Positions 31,374-38,278 of a DNA stretch of 38,278 nt are shown piece by piece. The notes under the pieces were generated by a model. It had not been told where the DNA came from, did no database searches, and worked only from the letters and a program-made list of their open reading frames with translations. Location of the stretch: assembly GCA_002423425.1 (NCBI GenBank), contig DIWC01000049.1:125123-163400 (forward strand), given 5' to 3'. Both the position numbers and the translations under genes were made by a program. Positions within the stretch are counted from its first letter, which is position 1, and each line of letters starts with the position of its first letter. This stretch comes from Peptococcaceae bacterium UBA6116. GTDB lineage: Bacteria; Bacillota; Desulfitobacteriia; Desulfitobacteriales; Syntrophobotulaceae.

Positions 31374-32601
31374 AAACCATATATTTTATTGTCGTCAGTT
31401 CCGGCAAGGCCATAGGTCCACGGGCATGAAGCTTTTGCGTACTGATCCCAATCTCTGCTCCAAAACCAAATCTTCCGCCATCTGTAAAACGCGTAGATGC
31501 ATTGACATAAACAACCGCGGCATCTATTTCACGCAAAAACCTTTGGGCGGTAGAATAATCCTCAGTAATAATTGTTTCCGAGTGTTTAGTACTGTATTTA
31601 TATATATGATCCAAGGCTTCATCAAGGTCTTTTACTACCTTTACACTAATAATCAGATCAAGGTATTCCGTAGCCCAATCTTGTTCTTCGGCAGGATTGG
31701 CATAATCCAGGACACAAAGGACTTTCTCACAGCCCCGGATCTCAACTCCGTTTTGTTTGAACTTCTGACCTATCAGTGGCAGGTAGTTCCGGGCTACATC
31801 CTCGTGGACGAGCAATGTTTCCAAGGCATTGCAAACTCCCGGGTTTTGAGTCTTGGAATTATAAACGATTGCTGCCGCTTTTTCCAGATCGGCATCTTTA
31901 TCCACGAACGCATGGCAGACACCTGTTCCGGTTTGAATCACCGGAACCGTGGAGTTTTCAATGACTGTTTGAATCAGGCCAGCCCCGCCGCGCGGAATAA
32001 TAACATCAAGATATTTGTTCATTTTCATCAGCTGAAGAGCATATTCCCTTCCCGTCATGGCCACTAGCTGGATGGAACCTGCCGGGGAACCGCTATTTTC
32101 AGCAGCTTCAGAGATAATTTGAGCCAATACCTTATTGCTTTCAATCGCTTCCGAACCGCCTCGAAGAATGCAGGCATTCCCGGATTTCAAACATAGGGCG
32201 GCAGCATCAACAGTAACATTCGGCCGGGCTTCATAGATCATAGCTACTACCCCCAGCGGCACCCTGGTTTTTTGAATTCTGAGTCCATTAGGCCTGGTCC
32301 AGAATTCCCCACCGCCGACCGGGTCGGGTAAAGCGATGACCTCTTTTATAGCCTCGCTCATTCCCTTAATGCTTTTTTCTGTGAGAAGCAAACGATTAAT
32401 CAAGCTTTTACGAAGCCCTTTTTTCTCGGCAGCCTGCACATCCCTGGCATTGGCGCTAAGTATTTCCTCTTGATGATCCGTTAAGGCTTCAGCCATGGCC
32501 GCGAGTGATTTATTCTTCGCCTCAGTCCCCATAAAAGCCAGCCTGCGTGCAGCATTTTTCGCTCTCTGTCCAATCGTCAGCAATTCTTGAGAAATCTCCA
32601 T
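31351..32601 (-). CDS. proA: Gamma-glutamyl phosphate reductase
   Basis: Second enzyme of proline synthesis, reducing gamma-glutamyl phosphate to glutamate semialdehyde with NADPH. The 416-residue protein has the aldehyde dehydrogenase fold. Visible are PLGVVAMIYEARPNVTVDAAALCLKSGNACILRGGSEA, the catalytic cysteine in NPGVCNALETLLVH, and the C-terminal FGFGAEIGISTQKLHARGPM. Length is normal. It starts 65 bases after the proB stop, with GGAGGGTTAAGTC before the ATG. Confidence 0.95.
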   Translation of the reverse strand: MEISQELLTIGQRAKNAARRLAFMGTEAKNKSLAAMAEALTDHQEEILSANARDVQAAEKKGLRKSLINRLLLTEKSIKGMSEAIKEVIALPDPVGGGEFWTRPNGLRIQKTRVPLGVVAMIYEARPNVTVDAAALCLKSGNACILRGGSEAIESNKVLAQIISEAAENSGSPAGSIQLVAMTGREYALQLMKMNKYLDVIIPRGGAGLIQTVIENSTVPVIQTGTGVCHAFVDKDADLEKAAAIVYNSKTQNPGVCNALETLLVHEDVARNYLPLIGQKFKQNGVEIRGCEKVLCVLDYANPAEEQDWATEYLDLIISVKVVKDLDEALDHIYKYSTKHSETIITEDYSTAQRFLREIDAAVVYVNASTRFTDGGRFGFGAEIGISTQKLHARGPMALPELTTIKYMVYGDNQIV

Positions 32602-32666
32602 GACTTAACCCTCCGTTATTCATACTTAACTATCAAATCAATTATACAACTGACATGCAGCTATGC

Positions 32667-33791
32667 CTATAAGCAGCTTCCTTCAAAAATCACAGTCATA
32701 TTATCCCTATGAACTAACTCCTCATATTTAAGGTCTTTAAACAGTCCTAATATTTCTTCGGAGTGAAGCCCTTTAGCTCTGTCCGTTTCCTCACTGCTGA
32801 GCTCCGCTATCCCCCGGGCAATCTCTTCACCACCCGGGTTAACAATCCGGATAAGATCTTTACGCTCCCAGTATCCTTCAATATTGATAACACCTGATGC
32901 TAATAAGCTTTTCCTATCACGGACCAACGCCTTTTGGGCACCTTCATCAATAACAACTGTCCCCATAGATAAGGCCGCATATGCCATCCAACGCTTTTTA
33001 CCGGTTAGTTTATGTTTGGCCGGTGGAAATAAGGTCCCGGGTGGATAAAAGCCTTCGGAAATTTTCGTAATTTCTTCCAAGCGGGAAGCATTCATCAAGA
33101 AAGTAGCTATCCCGAATCTCGAGGCCATTTCAGCAGCTTTCAGTTTGGTAACCATTCCACCGGTTCCAACCCCAGAACCCACTCCCTCTGCCAGTCCCTT
33201 AACTTTGCTCACGTCTTCAACCAGCGAAATAAGCTCTGCTTGTGGGTTTTTCGAAGGATTTTCAGAAAATAGCCCGTCAACATCTGTAAGTAAGACCAGC
33301 ATATCGGCATTGACCATCCCCGCAACCAGCGCTGATAATTTGTCGTTATCACCAAAACATAATTCTTCAAATACTACGGTATCATTTTCGTTCACAATAG
33401 GAATAACACCATGCTTCAGAAGACTCTCCAGAGTATTCTGGGCATTCCGGTAATGGGCTGATTCCACTAAATCTATTCTGGAGAGCAGTATTTGAGCACA
33501 AGTTATGTTATATTTCCCCAAAAAATGGGAGTACTTTTCGATAAGGATCCCTTGCCCGACCGCTGCTGCCGCCTGTTTACCGGCAATATCCTTTGGCCTC
33601 TTCTTAAGATTTAATTTGGCCATTCCCGCTGCCACAGCCCCGGACGTAACCAGGATACATTCAACTCCCCGTTCACGCCAGGCGGCAATAGTCCAAGCCA
33701 GCCGGTCGATTACCGCCCCGTTAAGTCCGCCCGAAGCAGAACTTAAGGAATTGCTTCCAATCTTGATCACAGCCCTTTTCAGGGTACTCAT
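32667..33791 (-). CDS. proB: Glutamate 5-kinase with PUA domain
   Basis: First enzyme of proline synthesis, phosphorylating glutamate; feedback inhibited by proline in the family. From ATG 33791 the protein has 374 residues. The kinase domain carries AVIKIGSNSL, LVTSGAVAAGMAKL, PIVNENDTV, and FGDNDKLSALVAGM. A C-terminal PUA domain (about residues 280-360) is present. The start overlaps the proC stop (ATGA) with GGAGAG upstream; a frame to 33833 lacks support. Part of the proC-proB-proA operon. Confidence 0.94.
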   Translation of the reverse strand: MSTLKRAVIKIGSNSLSSASGGLNGAVIDRLAWTIAAWRERGVECILVTSGAVAAGMAKLNLKKRPKDIAGKQAAAAVGQGILIEKYSHFLGKYNITCAQILLSRIDLVESAHYRNAQNTLESLLKHGVIPIVNENDTVVFEELCFGDNDKLSALVAGMVNADMLVLLTDVDGLFSENPSKNPQAELISLVEDVSKVKGLAEGVGSGVGTGGMVTKLKAAEMASRFGIATFLMNASRLEEITKISEGFYPPGTLFPPAKHKLTGKKRWMAYAALSMGTVVIDEGAQKALVRDRKSLLASGVINIEGYWERKDLIRIVNPGGEEIARGIAELSSEETDRAKGLHSEEILGLFKDLKYEELVHRDNMTVIFEGSCL

Positions 33792-34591
33792 CCCATATAC
33801 TCTCCTTCCATCTCCACCGCCCGTTTGAAGCACGCTTCCATAGCCTTTGAGACTATTTCATTTAAACCTTCCTTGCGAAATACTTCTATCGCTTCATAAG
33901 TAGTTCCATTAGGGGAAGTCACGGCTTGTCGTAACTCCTGTGGCGACCGGCTGTCTTCCGCCACCATTTTACCTGCTCCCACAAGGGTTTCTCTGGCTAA
34001 GATAATAGCTTCTTCGCTGCTTAATCCCAGCTCAACGCCCGCTTGAGCCATCATTTCGGCAAAAAAATAAAAGTAGGCAGGTCCGCTGCCGCTGACTGCA
34101 GTCACAGCATTAATTTTCTGATCTTCAACCCACAAAAACTTGCCAACAGCTGAAAATATCTGTTCTGCTATTTTCGCCTGCTCATCGGTAACGTATTTAC
34201 CCCTTACCATTCCAGTAATTGCCTGGAGTACCGCACACGAGGTATTGGGCATAACCCGGACAATTCCTACGCCTGGAAGGGCCTGTTCATATACGGACAA
34301 ACCAATACCGGCCGCAACGGTAATAATTAGCTTCCCTGAAAGAGAGCAGCCGGACAGGTCATTTAACAATCCCTTAATATCTTTTGGTTTTACCGCCAGA
34401 AATATAACATCCGACTCAGCAACAACTTCGGAAAATGAACAGCTTTTAGCGTTAAACTGCTGAGCCAAAGCATCTGCTTTTTGTTTAGTTTTATTATTCA
34501 AATAAATTTCAAAATCCAGGTTTCTTTGATTTAGACCTTTGAGAATGGAACCCGCCAGGTTCCCGGTACCTATAAAACCGATCTTATTCAA
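33788..34591 (-). CDS. proC: Pyrroline-5-carboxylate reductase
   Basis: Last enzyme of proline synthesis, reducing pyrroline-5-carboxylate with NAD(P)H. The protein has an N-terminal Rossmann fold (IGFIGTGNLAGSILKGL), ADVIFLAVKPKD-like motifs, GIVRVMPNT, and the C-terminal signature AVSGSGPAYFYFFAEMMAQAG. I prefer the TTG at 34591, because GGAG is ten bases upstream and the protein then starts NKIGFIG; the GTG at 34600 has GGAG only one base away. First gene of the proline operon, directly after the T-box. Confidence 0.93.
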   Translation of the reverse strand: MNKIGFIGTGNLAGSILKGLNQRNLDFEIYLNNKTKQKADALAQQFNAKSCSFSEVVAESDVIFLAVKPKDIKGLLNDLSGCSLSGKLIITVAAGIGLSVYEQALPGVGIVRVMPNTSCAVLQAITGMVRGKYVTDEQAKIAEQIFSAVGKFLWVEDQKINAVTAVSGSGPAYFYFFAEMMAQAGVELGLSSEEAIILARETLVGAGKMVAEDSRSPQELRQAVTSPNGTTYEAIEVFRKEGLNEIVSKAMEACFKRAVEMEGEYMG

Positions 34592-34683
34592 TTCAATCAC
34601 ACTCCAATATTTTTTATTATTTTCCTCATTTCCTATGTTTTTACCTTCAAACCGTGGCGCTCGTTGCAGCTCACTTAAAAATA

Positions 34684-34722
34684 AAAACTTCTTTGTCCTT
34701 GGCTAAGGACGAAAGAAGTTTT
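34684..34722 (-). terminator. T-box regulated terminator
   Basis: On the minus strand AAAACTTCTTT-CGTCCTT-AGCC-AAGGAC-AAAGAAGTTTT folds into a long stem and ends in TTTTTATTTTT. Its 5' side competes with the antiterminator that contains the T-box sequence. Confidence 0.9.
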
Positions 34723-34919
34723 CTCCCGCGGTACCACCTTAATTGCATAAACGCCTCTTATCCTCTGTTAACGGTGAGAGCCGGCAGATTATCAATCAGC
34801 ACTTCACGACTGGGTTTCTGTTAACAATCAGGGAAACTTCCAGCCTAAGATTCCCCTCTCTAAATGATTCGTTAACATACTGGGTCGGTCATTAGTTTTA
34901 AGGTTAATGCTTCAATAAT
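34684..34919 (-). promoter_or_regulatory. Proline T-box riboswitch upstream of proC-proB-proA
   Basis: Minus-strand leader with all main T-box parts. The specifier loop reads AGTA-TGTTAAC on one side and GTTAACA-GAAA-CCC-A on the other, so the specifier codon is CCC (34812-34814), proline. The AGAGAG and GCTGGAAG motifs of the stem I apex are present. The T-box sequence GGTGGTACCGCG lies at 34727-34738, and its TGGT bulge would fit a tRNA ending ACCA after discriminator A, as tRNA(Pro) has in Bacillus. The terminator is at 34684-34722. Uncharged tRNA(Pro) should allow read-through to proC. Structure assignment is by eye. Confidence 0.93.
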
Positions 34920-34925
34920 GATATT

Positions 34926-34954
34926 ATTCTATCATAGTTGGCAAGCGTTAACAA
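34926..34954 (-). promoter_or_regulatory. Promoter of the T-box/proCBA transcript
   Basis: On the minus strand TTGTTA (34949-34954) and TAGAAT (34926-34931) are separated by 17 bases. TSS would lie near 34919, giving a leader of about 320 bases before proC. Confidence 0.6.
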
Positions 34955-34956
34955 CA

Positions 34957-35124
34957 ACCTGAATCCGTGATAAGTATATAATCTTAAGAAATAATCCTGC
35001 TCTTTGCAGGCTTTAAATGCAATTCATCCGGGAATGTCTGCGGGGTGAATTTTCTTTATTAGTTCTATCTCAATTATACCAAGCATCTCAGCCGATTAAT
35101 AGTTATTTCATTACGGATTCAGGT
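34957..35124. repeat. 12-bp inverted repeat in the leuB-T-box gap
   Basis: ACCTGAATCCGT (34957-34968) is exactly inverted as ACGGATTCAGGT (35113-35124), with one further near-matching pair of flanking bases, bounding 168 bp. Inside lie a CCTGC-AAAGA-GCAGG hairpin (34996-35010), a probable weak leuB terminator, and an imperfect AATTCATCC/GGGTGAATT dyad (35021-35051). No gene is visible. A small non-autonomous element or paired operator sites are possible. Confidence 0.5.
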
Positions 35125-35143
35125 ATAATATATCAACGACGGA

Positions 35144-36202
35144 TTATAATGCCGCTACCACCGCGTCTCCCATTTCTTTTGTTCCGGTAACTTTCTCGGT
35201 TGGTTTGGCTAAATCAGCTGTTCTGAAGCCTTGATCAAGCACCTTCATAACCGCTTTTTCAATGCGTTGCGCTTCCTGATCCAAATCGAATGTATAACGA
35301 AGCATCATCGCAGCCGAGAGAATCGTTGCCAAAGGATTCGCTTTATTTTGTCCTGCAATATCCGGAGCTGAACCATGAGCCGGCTCATACAAGCCTTTTT
35401 TCCCGTTCATACTTGAAGAAGCCAACATACCGATTGAACCGCAGAGCATTGAGGCCAAGTCGGTAAGAATATCGCCAAACATATTCTCAGTAACGATTAC
35501 GTCAAATTGCCCGGGATAGCGGACAAGCTGCATCGCTGCATTATCCACATACATGTGAGTCAACTCTACATCGGGATATTCCTTGGCCATATCAACCGCA
35601 ATTTCCCTCCAGAATCTTGAAGATTCAAGAACATTGGCTTTATCCACCGAGCATAACTTTTTCTTTCTTCCCCTGGCCGTTTCAAAACCGAGTTTAACAA
35701 TCCGGCGTATCTCATTTTCAGTATATAACAACACATCGTAGGCAGCCGGAGGATCGTTATGTCTTCCTTTTTCCCCAAAATAGATTCCGCCGGTAAGTTC
35801 TCTGATAACGACCAAATCAACATTCTTTACAACTTCCTCTTTAAGGGTAGAAGACGACACCAAGGAAGTAATCATTTTAACCGGTCGAATATTGGCATAA
35901 AGGCTAAGCTCTTTTCTTAGCGGCAAAAGTGCACCGAGTTCAGGTCTTTCCTTGGCAGGCAGATTATCCCACTTGGGTCCCCCGATCGCACCCAGAAGAA
36001 CGGCATCTGCTTCTTTACATGCTTTAAGAGTATTGTCCGGAAGAGCTTTACCTGCTTGGTCAATCGCAATACCACCAATAAGATATTCTGTAAACTCAAA
36101 CTTACTTACGTGCATAGCCAGAACAGCTTTAAGAACTTTTATCGCTTCCGGCATAATTTCCTTGCCAATCCCATCACCGGGAAGTACAGCTATTTTAGGC
36201 AT
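35144..36202 (-). CDS. leuB: 3-isopropylmalate dehydrogenase
   Basis: Third leucine-pathway step, oxidising and decarboxylating 3-isopropylmalate with NAD+. The 352-residue protein has IAVLPGDGIGKEIMPEA, VVIRELTGGIYFGEKGRH (substrate region), the Tyr/Lys catalytic pair (Lys in CSVDKANVLESSRFWREI), and VTENMFGDILTDLASMLCGSIGMLASSS. Overlaps leuD by eight bases. Last gene of leuCDB. Confidence 0.96.
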   Translation of the reverse strand: MPKIAVLPGDGIGKEIMPEAIKVLKAVLAMHVSKFEFTEYLIGGIAIDQAGKALPDNTLKACKEADAVLLGAIGGPKWDNLPAKERPELGALLPLRKELSLYANIRPVKMITSLVSSSTLKEEVVKNVDLVVIRELTGGIYFGEKGRHNDPPAAYDVLLYTENEIRRIVKLGFETARGRKKKLCSVDKANVLESSRFWREIAVDMAKEYPDVELTHMYVDNAAMQLVRYPGQFDVIVTENMFGDILTDLASMLCGSIGMLASSSMNGKKGLYEPAHGSAPDIAGQNKANPLATILSAAMMLRYTFDLDQEAQRIEKAVMKVLDQGFRTADLAKPTEKVTGTKEMGDAVVAAL

Positions 36203-36683
36203 TCTTTTTTTTCTCCTTCACGTAAGGAATTAGTCCTCCGGCATCGATCAGTTCCTGCATAAAAGGGGGAAACGGTTTGGCTTGAAATGTTGTTTTCTTC
36301 GTTTTGTTATCAATTTTACCGCTTTTTAAGTCAACCTCAACCTCATCCCCTGCTTCGGTCCCAACCACAGCTTCCGGACACTCCAGGATAGGCATCCCGA
36401 TATTAAGGGCATTCCTGTAGAATATGCGCGCGTATGATTCAGCAATAACAACTTTTACTCCGGCTGCTTTAATGGCAATCGGAGCATGCTCTCTCGATGA
36501 GCCGCATCCAAAATTTTTGCCTCCGACAATAACATCTCCTGCTTTGACTTCCTGGGCAAAGGTAACATCTGCATCTTCCATACAGTGAGCCGCCAAATGT
36601 TCAGGTTCCGATCTGTTCATATAACGAGCCGGTATAATCGCATCAGTATCAATATCGTGACCGTATTTCCATACTTTACCCAT
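36195..36683 (-). CDS. leuD: 3-isopropylmalate dehydratase small subunit
   Basis: Small subunit of isopropylmalate isomerase. The 162-residue protein has KYGHDIDTDAIIPARYMN and NFGCGSSREHAPIAIKAAGVKVVIAESYARIFYRNALNIGMP, the family signature. The C-terminus has a run of lysines (KEKKKNA). Start overlaps leuC by eight bases. Confidence 0.95.
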   Translation of the reverse strand: MGKVWKYGHDIDTDAIIPARYMNRSEPEHLAAHCMEDADVTFAQEVKAGDVIVGGKNFGCGSSREHAPIAIKAAGVKVVIAESYARIFYRNALNIGMPILECPEAVVGTEAGDEVEVDLKSGKIDNKTKKTTFQAKPFPPFMQELIDAGGLIPYVKEKKKNA

Positions 36684-37950
36684 TGTTAACGACCTCCCTG
36701 GGGTGAACTATCTCGCCGCGGACTGCTGAAGCAGCAGCAACCGCCGGATTGCACAGGTAAACTTCACTTTGCGGGTGACCCATTCTGCCCACGAAATTAC
36801 GGTTGGTTGTAGAAAGGGCCCGCTCCCCTTTAGCTAAGATTCCCATATGCCCGCCAAGACACGGTCCACAGGTTGGGGTACTGACGGCAGCACCGGCTTG
36901 GATCATCGTCTCAATCCAGCCACGACGCATAGCTTCAAGCAAGATATCCTGCGTACCCGGGAAAACCAGGCAGCGTATTTCGGGATGTATTTTTTTGCCT
37001 TTTAAAATTTTAGCTGCAATTTCCAGGTCTTCTAGTCGGCCGTTTGTGCAGGAGCCGATTACGACCTGATCAATCTTTAAACCGCTGGCCTCATCAACCG
37101 ATTTTGTGTTCTCCGGCAAATGAGGAAATGCCACCTGCAAGGGAATATCCTCGGAATTAAACTCGTAAATCTTTTCATAGGAAGCATCAGGATCACTCTT
37201 ATATACTTTGTAATCTCTTTTCGCTCTGGCTTTTACATACGCTAACGTTATTTCATCCGGCTCAATAATTCCTGCTTTTGCTCCGGCTTCAATCGCCATA
37301 TTGGAAATGGTCAATCTGTTATCCATAGAGAGACTTCTAATGCCGTCTCCCGTAAATTCCATAGCTTTATAACGGGCGCCGTCTACACCGATTTTGCCGA
37401 TAATATAAAGAATCAGATCTTTCCCCCCAACCCAGGGCTGGAATTTTGAACCATGAAAAACGAACTTCAAAGACTCAGGAACCCTAAACCAAGCTTCACC
37501 GGTAGCCATCCCGGCAGCGCAATCCGTACTTCCAACCCCTGTGGCGAAAGCTCCCAACGCTCCATAGGTACAGGTGTGAGAATCCGCTCCGATAATCAAA
37601 TCACCGGGAAGAACCAAACCCTGTTCAGGCAGCAAACAGTGTTCAATGCCAACTCTCCCGACATCCCAGTAATTCTTTATCCCCATTTTTTTGGCAAAAT
37701 CTCTTAAAATCTTACTCTGTTCCGCCGAAGCAATATCCTTATTCGGCGTAAAATGATCCGGTACAAGGGTCACTCTTTCTTTATCGTAAACTTGATCAAT
37801 GCCTAATTTTCCAAACTCTTGGATTGCAACCGGTCCAGTAACATCATTGGCCAACACAAGGTCTAATTTGGCATTAATTATTTCGCCGGGAACCACACTA
37901 TCCAGTCCGGCATGCGCAGCCAGAATTTTCTCACTTATTGTCATTCCCAT
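36676..37950 (-). CDS. leuC: 3-isopropylmalate dehydratase large subunit
   Basis: Aconitase-like iron-sulfur subunit. From ATG 37950 the protein has 424 residues (MGMTISEKILAAHAGLDSVVPGEII). The cluster cysteines are in VIGSCTNGR and in TPTCGPCLGGHMGI. The archaeal-type short LeuC length suits Clostridia. GGGAGG lies nine bases before this ATG. The frame stays open to 38202, but the extra 84 codons are antisense to a transposase gene and not LeuC-like. leuA is not present in the window. Confidence 0.94.
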   Translation of the reverse strand: MGMTISEKILAAHAGLDSVVPGEIINAKLDLVLANDVTGPVAIQEFGKLGIDQVYDKERVTLVPDHFTPNKDIASAEQSKILRDFAKKMGIKNYWDVGRVGIEHCLLPEQGLVLPGDLIIGADSHTCTYGALGAFATGVGSTDCAAGMATGEAWFRVPESLKFVFHGSKFQPWVGGKDLILYIIGKIGVDGARYKAMEFTGDGIRSLSMDNRLTISNMAIEAGAKAGIIEPDEITLAYVKARAKRDYKVYKSDPDASYEKIYEFNSEDIPLQVAFPHLPENTKSVDEASGLKIDQVVIGSCTNGRLEDLEIAAKILKGKKIHPEIRCLVFPGTQDILLEAMRRGWIETMIQAGAAVSTPTCGPCLGGHMGILAKGERALSTTNRNFVGRMGHPQSEVYLCNPAVAAASAVRGEIVHPREVVNNG

Positions 37951-37980
37951 TAATAATAACCTCCCTTTCTCTCTAATAGC

Positions 37981-38002
37981 CTCTCGGCATTCGCCGGGAG
38001 AG
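37981..38002. repeat. Imperfect inverted repeat between leuC and the transposase
   Basis: CTCTCGGC (37981-37988) and GCCGGGAGAG (37993-38002) pair with a two-base bulge. It lies between the divergent leuC start and transposase reading frame, and could mark an insertion-sequence end or a hairpin in the leuC leader. Confidence 0.35.
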
Positions 38003-38019
38003 ATGGCGCAAGGGTTTGC

Positions 38020-38278
38020 TTGAACCATCCTTGGCCTCTGGTCGCAAAACTCTGGCGGACCGATTTGTCTTACATTACCACTCTGCTTCAGGATCTCTAT
38101 AACGCTAAAGGCCCTGAACCTCGTGATCCTGCTTCCATGCTTCGTTCCTATCTCCTCTTTCTCATGACCAAACCCGAAATCGGCCTTACCGAATGGATTC
38201 ATGAAATGAAACGGATTCCTTACTACGCCATTCTTAGCGGCTTCGTGCCTGGGGACATTCCCGGTGTCGGTACCTTCT
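38020..38278 (+). mobile_element. 5' part of an insertion-sequence transposase gene, cut by the window edge
   Basis: The plus-strand frame reads NHPWPLVAKLWRTDLSYI, then DPASMLRSYLLFLMTKPEIGLTEWI and IPYYAILSGFVPGDIPGVGTF. The DPxxxLRSxLLxxLxxxxxxTEW and YAILxGFxPGDxPGVGTFYDF patterns are those of the N-terminal part of transposases I recall from Peptococcaceae; I do not assign an IS family. The only start codons in frame are TTG at 38020, with AAGGG five bases upstream, or CTG at 38038, so it may be intact or 5' truncated. It runs off the window at 38278. It begins only 70 bases from the leuC start and is divergent to it. Confidence 0.75.

Noticed and set aside
31330..32067. Plus-strand frame of 245 codons
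   Set aside because: It is fully antisense to proA and the permease start and has no recognisable motifs or ribosome binding site.
34767..34952. Four GTTAAC sites in the T-box region, similar to the TTAAC array at 13032
   Set aside because: Spacing (53, 51, 76) is not helical, and two of the copies are the paired arms of stem I of the T-box.
37951..38202. An 84-codon N-terminal extension of leuC
   Set aside because: It is antisense to the transposase frame, unlike any LeuC, and the strong ribosome binding site supports the start at 37950.
38251..38262. GGGGACATTCCC at the right edge, identical to the repeat cluster at 16453
   Set aside because: It lies in the transposase reading frame and encodes the conserved PGDIPGVG segment, so the match is explained by coding sequence.
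1..38278. CRISPR arrays, tRNA or rRNA genes, prophage genes
   Set aside because: No regularly spaced repeat array, tRNA-like cloverleaf, rRNA stretch or phage structural gene was seen on reading both strands.

Overview
The window looks like a chromosomal segment from a low-to-moderate GC Firmicute of class Clostridia, most probably a Peptococcaceae-like lineage (inferred). The reasons are a HemZ-type radical SAM protein beside hisS/aspS, the block yebC-ruvCAB-spoIID-like-queA-tgt-yajC-secDF, AGGAGG-type ribosome binding sites, and a T-box leader in front of proline genes. Almost everything lies on the minus strand. I see no tRNA, rRNA, prophage or CRISPR array.

Layout by position, with minus-strand transcription running right to left. 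(1) 1-10.5 kb: a membrane protein, a LapA-domain protein, recJ, relA, a 37-codon remnant of dtd, an MBL hydrolase and hemZ, then hisS-aspS from their own promoter. (2) 10.5-13.8 kb: an island that breaks this organisation. It holds an unrecognised small minus-strand ORF, then a plus-strand truncated KdpD-like sensor kinase, a KdpE-like response regulator, a terminator, a phased array of six TTAAC repeats, and a PH-domain-like membrane protein. (3) 13.8-16.6 kb: ilvBN, a truncated MBL-fold gene whose break point abuts the ilvB promoter, and a cluster of GGGGACA/TGTCCCC repeats containing the secDF terminator. (4) 16.6-28.6 kb: secDF, yajC, tgt, queA, a SpoIID-like protein, ruvBAC, yebC and a lone hypF. 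(5) 28.8-34.9 kb: a proline T-box (specifier CCC) leading proC-proB-proA, followed without a gap by a three-gene NitT/TauT-type ABC transporter. (6) 35.1-38.3 kb: leuCDB, with the 5' part of a transposase gene pointing away just upstream of leuC.

Most of the content is housekeeping: tRNA charging, stringent response, Holliday junction processing, queuosine synthesis, protein export, and branched-chain amino acid and proline synthesis. The points most worth a second look are the kinase/regulator/TTAAC-array/PH-protein cassette, the dtd remnant still coupled to the MBL gene, the perfect dyad over the secDF promoter, the ABC transporter apparently under proline T-box control, and the truncated MBL gene at the ilvB promoter. 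I found no convincing wholly new multi-gene system; the two-component/PH cassette is the nearest candidate.
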